In this document: positions 6,172-10,950 of the stretch, in pieces
Layout: each line of letters starts with the position of its first letter
Numbering within the stretch: position 1 is the stretch's first letter
Assembly (NCBI GenBank): GCA_031255975.1
Contig: JAIRRM010000163.1
Location: 1-10,950 of the forward strand
Origin: Propionibacteriaceae bacterium
Lineage (GTDB): Bacteria; Actinomycetota; Actinomycetes; Propionibacteriales; Propionibacteriaceae
Direction: 5' to 3'
Length of the DNA stretch: 10,950 nucleotides
Notes under the pieces: model-generated
What the model saw: the letters and a program-made list of their open reading frames with translations, nothing else
Databases searched by the model: none
What the model was told of the DNA's origin: nothing
Translations under genes and position numbers: made by a program

Positions 6172-8628
6172 ATGGCAACCCGCGTGCCTTCCCCATCGCG
6201 GACGCGTAGCGATGCCCAGAGTGCTGGGCGGGCTGCGGCGCCTCGGTCAAGCGGAAGCAGAAGTTCAACGTCGTCGCGTACCCAGTCGCGGCGTACTTCG
6301 TCGTCACAACAGCCGCTAGTGCTGCGTGTCATCGGAGGATTCTTCGGTGGCATTGCCCGCCTGTTGGGGCGCGGGGTACGTGCCATCGGCGGGGGTGCTA
6401 AAAGCATCGACCCGCTGTTGCTGCGCGATGGCGCAGGGCTCACCATGTTGGTAGTCGCCATCATCATCGGCGCTACCTTCTGGTTCGGCATGGCTGGGAA
6501 ACTGGGCGACTGGCTCACTATCGGTTTGAGCACCGTGTTCGGCATCGGTGCGTACGTACTCCCGGTGCTGCTGTTGCTGATGGCGATACGCACCATGCGC
6601 GATCCAGCCGCAAACGGTCCAGTTGCCCGTCAGGTGGTGGGTTGGACGGCGCTGTGCCTGGGGGTGCTCGGTATCGTCAATCTCACCCCGAGCCCGCTGC
6701 CCGCCCCCAGTGACGTGGTGGCGTTACGCAACGCCGGTGGTTTTCTCGGCTATCTGTCCAGTTCCATGCTGTCGCAACTGCTTCCGGCCGTAGTGGCAGG
6801 CATCGTGCTCTTTGTGCTCGCGTTGTTCGGGCTGCTGGTCGTCATCGGTCGTCCCATCAGTCAGCACCTAGCGGACGCTCGCGCGTTAGCCACCAGAATT
6901 GCCGGGTGGTTTGCCGCGCGGCGGGAGGCCCGACAGCATGTGCCTGAAGCGTCGGAGCCGGTATCCACCTCGCGTTCTATCAGCATCAGCGCTCCGATTC
7001 CGGTGACGCACATTGAGGACGACATCTCCACCAAATTGCTACGTGATGCCGCCGAGCGTCGCGCCAAGGCCGGTCGTTCAACGTTGCCGCCTCCGGTTCA
7101 CCAACCGATGCCACGCGCCGTTGCGCAGCCGACGCTGACAGGTGACATGAAGTACGTACTGCCGCCGCTCGACGTGTTGGTTCCCGGCGATGCCCCGAAG
7201 GCGAAATCCGAAGCGTCCGACACGCTGGTTCATCGGTTGCAACGCACCCTGGACGAGTTCAGCGTAGACGCCAGGGTGGTGGGCTACACCCGTGGCCCGA
7301 CGGTCACCCGCTACGAAGTGGAACTCGGTACCGGCGTCAAGGTGGAGGCGGTCACCCGGTTGACGCGCAACATCGCCTACGCTGTTGGCTCGCCCGACAT
7401 CGAGATTCATTCGCCGATTCCGGGCAAGTCGGCCATCGGCATCGCCATTCCGAACTCCGACCGCGAGACGGTTACCTTGGGCGACGTGCTGCGCTCACAG
7501 CGAGCCCGTAAGGATGTGCATCCACTCACCATCGGCCTCGGTAAGGACATCGAAGGCGGCTTCGTGGTGGCCAACATCGCCACCATGCCGCATCTGCTGG
7601 TGGCGGGAGCCACCGGAGCGGGCAAATCGAGTTTCGTACACGCCATGCTGGTGTCGCTGCTGATGCGTGCTACACCGGATCAGGTACGGCTGATGCTCAT
7701 CGACCCGAAACGTGTCGAGCTGACGGCGTACACCGGAGTGCCGCATCTGCTGACGCCCATCATCACCAACGCCAAGAAGGCAGCCGCCGCGCTGGACTGG
7801 GTGGTGAAAGAGATGGACAAGCGCTACGACGACATGGGCGCGTTCGGGTTCAACCACATTGATGCCTTCAACGCGGCGGTACGCTCCGAGGAGTTGCAGC
7901 CGCTGCCGGGCAGTGAGCGTGAACTGCGCACCTACCCCTACATCGTGGTGATCGTGGACGAGTTGTCCGACTTGATGATGGTGGCCCCGCGCGACGTGGA
8001 GGATTCCATAGTGCGTATCACCCAACTGGCGCGTGCCGCCGGTATCCATCTGGTGCTAGCCACGCAGCGGCCATCGGTGGATGTGGTGACGGGTCTTATC
8101 AAGGCCAATATTCCGTCTCGGTTGGCGTTCGCCACGTCGTCGATGATGGATTCCCGTGTCATCATCGACAAGCCCGGTGCCGAAAAGCTGATCGGCATGG
8201 GCGATGGCCTGTATGTGCCGTCCGGCGCATCCAATCCGAGGCGTTTTCAGGGTGCCTGGGTGGGCAAAGATGAGATTCGCGCCGTAGTCGAGCACGTCAA
8301 AACGTACGCCGAGGCTTCGTATGTGACCGAAGATTTCGAGGCGGTGACGGGCGATTCCCGTAGGGGTGGCGGCAACGGTGACGACAACATCGGTGACGAT
8401 CTGGATTTGGTGTTGGAGGCCGCGCGACTGGTGGTCACTCTCGACCTCGGATCAACCTCGATGTTGCAGCGCAAACTGCGCGCTGGATTTGCCAAAGCAG
8501 GTCGCATCATGGACATCCTGGAGGAGTACGGCATCGTCGGCCCCAGCCAAGGCAGCAAGCCCCGTGAGGTGTTGGTGAAGCCAGACGGACTGGCCGAGGC
8601 GTTGGAACGGCTCTCGGCAGGTGGGTAA
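6172..8628 (+). CDS. ftsK: DNA translocase FtsK
   Basis: This is the septum-located ATP-driven pump that moves chromosome ends apart at cell division. The product has 818 residues. Residues 1-45 are Ser/Arg/Thr-rich and disordered-looking. Hydrophobic segments from about 86 to 230 form a four-helix membrane anchor, and a short linker follows to about 330. The motor contains Walker A GATGAGKS (479-486, Lys485), Walker B VVIVDE (Asp596, Glu597) and the conserved LATQRPSVDVVTG and KANIPSRLAF stretches. The C-terminal gamma winged helix lies at about 744-812, with STSMLQRKLRAGFAKAGRIM and the ending GIVGPSQGSKPREVLV; in the family it reads orienting DNA sequences and contacts XerD. All key residues are present. 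The ATG at 6172 has no ribosome binding site but a well-placed TAGGCT, so leaderless translation is likely. The end overlaps rimO by 8 bases if the first GTG is used. Confidence 0.96.
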   Translation: MATRVPSPSRTRSDAQSAGRAAAPRSSGSRSSTSSRTQSRRTSSSQQPLVLRVIGGFFGGIARLLGRGVRAIGGGAKSIDPLLLRDGAGLTMLVVAIIIGATFWFGMAGKLGDWLTIGLSTVFGIGAYVLPVLLLLMAIRTMRDPAANGPVARQVVGWTALCLGVLGIVNLTPSPLPAPSDVVALRNAGGFLGYLSSSMLSQLLPAVVAGIVLFVLALFGLLVVIGRPISQHLADARALATRIAGWFAARREARQHVPEASEPVSTSRSISISAPIPVTHIEDDISTKLLRDAAERRAKAGRSTLPPPVHQPMPRAVAQPTLTGDMKYVLPPLDVLVPGDAPKAKSEASDTLVHRLQRTLDEFSVDARVVGYTRGPTVTRYEVELGTGVKVEAVTRLTRNIAYAVGSPDIEIHSPIPGKSAIGIAIPNSDRETVTLGDVLRSQRARKDVHPLTIGLGKDIEGGFVVANIATMPHLLVAGATGAGKSSFVHAMLVSLLMRATPDQVRLMLIDPKRVELTAYTGVPHLLTPIITNAKKAAAALDWVVKEMDKRYDDMGAFGFNHIDAFNAAVRSEELQPLPGSERELRTYPYIVVIVDELSDLMMVAPRDVEDSIVRITQLARAAGIHLVLATQRPSVDVVTGLIKANIPSRLAFATSSMMDSRVIIDKPGAEKLIGMGDGLYVPSGASNPRRFQGAWVGKDEIRAVVEHVKTYAEASYVTEDFEAVTGDSRRGGGNGDDNIGDDLDLVLEAARLVVTLDLGSTSMLQRKLRAGFAKAGRIMDILEEYGIVGPSQGSKPREVLVKPDGLAEALERLSAGG

Positions 8629-10051
8629 CCTTGGGCAGGTGCCCCTTTCGACCTCAGTTCGGGTGAGCGCCCATGTGCTGACATTGGGTTGTGCCCGTAA
8701 CGAGGTTGATTCCGAGGAATTGGCGGCGCGCTTGGTCGCTGACGGCTACCAGATGGTTACGGATCCGGCGGATGCCGAAGTGGTGCTGGTGAACACCTGT
8801 GGTTTCATCGAGGCGGCCAAAAAGGATTCCATCGACGCACTGCTGGAGGTGGCCGATCTGAAAGGTGACGGACGCCGCACCCAACGGGTGATCGCCGTGG
8901 GTTGTATGGCACAGCGTTACGGTGCCGAACTGGCCGCCGAGCTGCCGGAACTGGATGCGGTGCTGGGTTTTGACGATTATGCGGGTATCGGAGCGCAGGT
9001 GCGTCGGGTGTTGGCCGGAGAGCGGGTGGCGGCCCCGGTGACGGGTGATCGACGGCTGCGGCAGGCGGCCCGACCGCAAGGCGCGTCACCCGCCGACTTG
9101 ATCGCACCCGAGACCATGCCGGTCACCCTCGGAGGGCCGAACCGCTGGCGGCTCAGATTGGACGACGCGCCGTACGCCCCACTGCGTATCGCCACCGGAT
9201 GCGACCGGCGCTGTGCCTTCTGCGCCATCCCCAGCTTCCGGGGGCTGTACCTGTCGCGCGACCCAGCTGAAGTGGTGGCCGAGGCGCAGTGGCTGGCATC
9301 CAGCGGGGTGCGCGAGGTGATGCTGGTGAGCGAGAACTCGTCATCGTACGGCAAAGATCGCCACGAGTCGCAGGCGCTGGAGCGGCTGTTGGCCAGGTTG
9401 GGTCAGGTGGATGGCCTGGAGTGGCTTCGGGTGTCTTACCTGCAGCCAGCCGAAGTGCGACCGCAACTCATTGAGGCGATGTGTACGCTGCCCAAGGTGG
9501 TGCCGTACTTCGATCTGAGCTTCCAGCACGCCTCCGCGTCGGTATTGCGGCGGATGCGTCGTTTCGGTGATGGCGAATCGTTCCTGGGATTGGTAGAACA
9601 GATTCGTTCTTATCGGCCTGAAGCGGGGTTGCGTACCAATTTCATCGTTGGTTTCCCTGGAGAGACCGATGATGATCTGACGGCGTTGCACGGATTCATG
9701 GCCGAGGCGGCCTTCGACGCCGTAGGGGTGTTCGGGTTCTCAGCCGAAGATGGCACCGAGGCGGCCGGGTTGGATGGGCAACTCAGCGCCTCCGAAATCG
9801 ACGACCGACTCCGGGTCACCAGTGAGCTGGCCGAGTGGTTGACGAACGCCCGAGCCGAACAGCGCGTAGGGGAACGGGTGCGACTGTTGTTGGAAAGTAC
9901 CACTGGCGTGGGACGGGCCGCGCATCAGGGGCCGGAGGTTGACGGTGCCACCACGCTCACAGGAGATGGCCCGTTTGCTGTGGGAGACATGGTGTGGGCC
10001 GAAGTGATCGGCTGCGACGGCATCGATTTGGTTGCTCGCGCCGTCGGCTGA
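8621..10051 (+). CDS. rimO: Ribosomal protein S12 methylthiotransferase RimO
   Basis: RimO is a radical-SAM enzyme that adds a methylthio group to an aspartate of ribosomal protein S12, using two 4Fe-4S clusters. The N-terminal methylthiotransferase domain shows the three cluster cysteines: Cys24 (TLGCARNEVDSEE), Cys60 (NTCGFIEAAK) and Cys95 (VGCMAQRY). The radical-SAM cluster is C-x3-C-x2-C at Cys194, Cys198 and Cys201 (GCDRRCAFCAIPSFRG). The C-terminal TRAM domain, which binds the substrate, covers roughly 410-475. NEVDSEE and SFRGLYLSR favour RimO over the related tRNA enzyme MiaB. The frame starts at a GTG inside the ftsK end, giving 476 residues; GTGs at 8639 and 8663 are also possible, and the last would give the short N-terminus usual in the family. 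None has a good ribosome binding site, so coupling to ftsK is likely. Confidence 0.94.
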   Translation: MGNLGQVPLSTSVRVSAHVLTLGCARNEVDSEELAARLVADGYQMVTDPADAEVVLVNTCGFIEAAKKDSIDALLEVADLKGDGRRTQRVIAVGCMAQRYGAELAAELPELDAVLGFDDYAGIGAQVRRVLAGERVAAPVTGDRRLRQAARPQGASPADLIAPETMPVTLGGPNRWRLRLDDAPYAPLRIATGCDRRCAFCAIPSFRGLYLSRDPAEVVAEAQWLASSGVREVMLVSENSSSYGKDRHESQALERLLARLGQVDGLEWLRVSYLQPAEVRPQLIEAMCTLPKVVPYFDLSFQHASASVLRRMRRFGDGESFLGLVEQIRSYRPEAGLRTNFIVGFPGETDDDLTALHGFMAEAAFDAVGVFGFSAEDGTEAAGLDGQLSASEIDDRLRVTSELAEWLTNARAEQRVGERVRLLLESTTGVGRAAHQGPEVDGATTLTGDGPFAVGDMVWAEVIGCDGIDLVARAVG

Positions 10052-10176
10052 TGGCCGCCGTCAAGGTGCTATCAAGGCGCTATCAAGAGGATCGTCGAAA
10101 ACACGGTGATCTCGTGATCGTACGAGCGGCTGTGAGCGTGGGGAATACCAGAGGCGACGGCGGCGTTCTCTACTAG
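10051..10176 (+). CDS. 41-codon coupled ORF at the usual pgsA-cinA position
   Basis: An ATG overlaps the rimO stop by one base (TGATG at 10049-10053), and the frame ends in a TAG that overlaps a possible GTG start of clgR by one base (TAGTG at 10174-10178). The 41-residue product is basic at first (KVLSRRYQEDRRKHGD) and ends in VGNTRGDGGVLY. It resembles nothing I know, including PgsA and CinA. Tandem 11-bp repeats make up part of its 5' end. It may be a real small protein, a device that keeps translation coupled between rimO and clgR, or a deletion scar. Confidence 0.3.
   Translation: MAAVKVLSRRYQEDRRKHGDLVIVRAAVSVGNTRGDGGVLY
10061..10090. repeat. 11-bp tandem repeat, about 2.7 copies
   Basis: tcaaggtgcta (10061-10071) and tcaaggcgcta (10072-10082) differ at one base and are followed by the partial copy tcaagagg (10083-10090). 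Because the unit is not a multiple of three, a change in copy number would shift the frame of the short ORF that contains it. Confidence 0.65.
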
Positions 10177-10487
10177 TGGAAGAACTGAACGGTAAGGATG
10201 GTAGTCAAGTGGAGGCGAAGCTGTTTAGGGAATCTATCGGCATGGTGTTGCGCGAGTTGCGCCTCGGCCAGGGCCGTACCTTGCGTGAGGTGGCCCAGGA
10301 CGGCCATGTGAGCCTGGGTTATTTGTCAGAAGTGGAGCGGGGTCACAAGGAGGCATCGTCTGAGATGCTGGCTGCGATCGCTGCCTCGCTGCGGGTACCG
10401 TTGTGGCATATTTTGCGACTGGTCGCCCGAGATTTAGCCAAGCGTGATACGGGCGGTGGGGAAGCAAATCTGGCGCGTGCGGCGTGA
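10176..10487 (+). CDS. clgR: ClgR-type Clp gene regulator, XRE-family HTH
   Basis: ClgR is the actinobacterial transcriptional activator of clp protease and other stress genes. The product is up to 103 residues. The helix-turn-helix (about 34-56) reads RTLREVAQDGHVSLGYLSEVERG, almost the standard ClgR pattern, followed by HKEASSEMLAAIAASLRVPL. The frame opens at a GTG (10176) overlapping the previous stop. A GTG at 10209 is preceded by AAGGA (10194-10198) at 10 bases and gives a 92-residue protein beginning VEAKLFRESIGMVLREL, nearer the usual ClgR length; I consider it at least as likely. The protein ends in Ala-Ala, like the ClpP-recognised C-terminus reported for Streptomyces ClgR. pgsA and cinA, its usual upstream neighbours, are absent. 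Confidence 0.88.
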   Translation: MEELNGKDGSQVEAKLFRESIGMVLRELRLGQGRTLREVAQDGHVSLGYLSEVERGHKEASSEMLAAIAASLRVPLWHILRLVARDLAKRDTGGGEANLARAA

Positions 10488-10497
10488 GTAAGCTATG

Positions 10498-10520
10498 CGC
10501 CACCGGTTAAGCGAGTGGCG
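10498..10520 (+). terminator. Small hairpin after clgR, weak terminator candidate
   Basis: CGCCAC (10498-10503) pairs with GTGGCG (10515-10520) around an 11-base loop, starting 10 bases after the clgR stop. No T-run follows. It could reduce read-through into the DUF3046 gene, which appears to have its own start signal. Confidence 0.25.
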
Positions 10521-10551
10521 GGATGTGACCCGGCGGCACCAGATGGCGGTT

Positions 10552-10557
10552 TAGGCT
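10552..10557 (+). promoter_or_regulatory. Predicted -10 element for leaderless DUF3046 gene
   Basis: TAGGCT stands 6 bases before the GTG start, exactly as upstream of ftsK. There is no ribosome binding site before this GTG. The TANNNT hexamer position implies transcription starting at the start codon. A clear -35 element is not seen. Confidence 0.45.
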
Positions 10558-10563
10558 TGACGT

Positions 10564-10758
10564 GTGCGCGAACATGAGCTTTGGGCCCGTATGACGACGG
10601 TTCTCGGTGATGGATATGTTCGCACTTGGGCGGAGCAGGTGGCTTTGAGCGAGTTGGCGGGCCGTACGGTGGTGGAATCTCTCGCCGAGGGCGTCGATTG
10701 CAAGGTGATCTGGCGGGCGGTTTGGACAGCGCTGGAGCTGGAGTTGAAACATCGCTGA
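10564..10758 (+). CDS. DUF3046 family protein
   Basis: This is a 64-residue conserved actinobacterial protein of unknown function, normally found just upstream of recA. The sequence fits the family along its whole length: MREHELWARM at the start, WAEQVALSELAGRTVVESLAEG in the middle and KVIWRAVWTALEL near the end, with the expected Trp residues. There is no signal peptide or membrane segment. It starts at a GTG with no ribosome binding site but a TAGGCT hexamer 6 bases upstream. The SOS box of the presumed recA promoter begins 39 bases after its stop. Confidence 0.88.
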   Translation: MREHELWARMTTVLGDGYVRTWAEQVALSELAGRTVVESLAEGVDCKVIWRAVWTALELELKHR

Positions 10759-10797
10759 GTAGCGGCGCGATTCGTATCGGCGTGTTGCACAACTGCT

Positions 10798-10811
10798 CGA
10801 ACATATGTTCG
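10798..10811. promoter_or_regulatory. LexA SOS box, presumed recA operator
   Basis: CGAACATATGTTCG is a perfect 14-base palindrome and matches the Gram-positive LexA consensus CGAAC-N4-GTTCG exactly. The order DUF3046, SOS box, recA is standard in actinobacteria, so this should be the recA operator, making recA DNA-damage inducible. A TAAACT at 10814-10819 could be the -10 element of the regulated promoter. Confidence 0.88.
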
Positions 10812-10950
10812 GATAAACTGACGTTTGCAGTCAGTTGCGGGCGTTGGTTTTCCACAGGTTGACGACCACAGGCGGAAATGTCGGTGGCACTCGCTAGGTT
10901 GTTGGTCACGGGGTCTTCCGTAGCCCGGTAACTGCTGTAGTCGGCGGCTG
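10812..10950 (+). other. Presumed recA leader, no start codon in window
   Basis: After the SOS box there are about 140 bases without a recA start. The ATG at 10878 opens only 17 codons before a TAA. Two CCACAGG copies occur, at 10852-10858 and about 10866-10872. If recA is next, it starts beyond the right edge and its leader is long. Confidence 0.5.

Noticed and set aside
10848..10856. TTTTCCACA, a match to the general DnaA-box pattern TTWTNCACA
   Set aside because: It is a single 9-base match with no neighbouring boxes or AT-rich unwinding region; chance is enough to explain it.
1..10950. tRNA, rRNA, insertion sequence or integrase genes
   Set aside because: I saw no tRNA-like cloverleaf, rRNA sequence, transposase motif or paired terminal repeats anywhere in the window.

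Overview
The window is chromosomal DNA from a G+C-rich actinobacterium (Actinomycetota). The main evidence is the right-hand block, in the order ftsK, rimO, clgR, a DUF3046 gene, and then a perfect Gram-positive-type SOS box where the recA promoter is expected. ClgR and DUF3046 are actinobacterial families, and this is their usual setting. I cannot fix the family or genus from sequence alone.

Layout. (1) 1-544 has no long gene. It holds the possible 3' end of a gene entering from the left, a 28-codon ORF with a strong ribosome binding site that could be masked by a hairpin, and then ddl (D-alanine--D-alanine ligase, 545-1678, + strand). (2) 1919-5461 is a four-gene cluster on the minus strand. 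In transcription order it encodes a DUF4956 membrane protein, a VTC-domain (polyphosphate-polymerase-like) protein, a large lipoprotein with a Cthe_2159-type beta-helix, and a small protein resembling the Imm5-like putative immunity family. The first two genes overlap and the other gaps are 38 and 45 bases, so the cluster looks like one operon. (3) 5462-6171 is about 700 bases without a gene. It contains a REP-like palindrome followed by five 20-bp tandem units, and a strongly G-rich stretch. (4) 6172-10950 is the conserved core: ftsK (DNA translocase), rimO (ribosomal protein S12 methylthiotransferase), a very short coupled ORF, clgR (activator of Clp protease genes), the DUF3046 gene and the SOS box. 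The recA start itself is not in the window.

How the genes fit together. Peptidoglycan precursor synthesis (ddl), chromosome segregation at division (ftsK), ribosome modification (rimO), proteolysis control (clgR) and DNA repair (SOS box) are housekeeping functions. The minus-strand cluster between them looks accessory. Its most interesting part is the VTC/DUF4956/beta-helix trio, a recurrent bacterial association of unclear function that could couple cytosolic polyphosphate chemistry to the membrane and cell surface. The CotH-type kinase often found with this trio is absent from the window. In the core block, pgsA and cinA, which commonly lie between rimO and clgR in actinobacteria, are missing; a 41-codon ORF with tandem 11-bp repeats occupies their place. 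ftsK and the DUF3046 gene carry the same hexamer, TAGGCT, at the same distance from the start codon, which suggests leaderless transcription of both.
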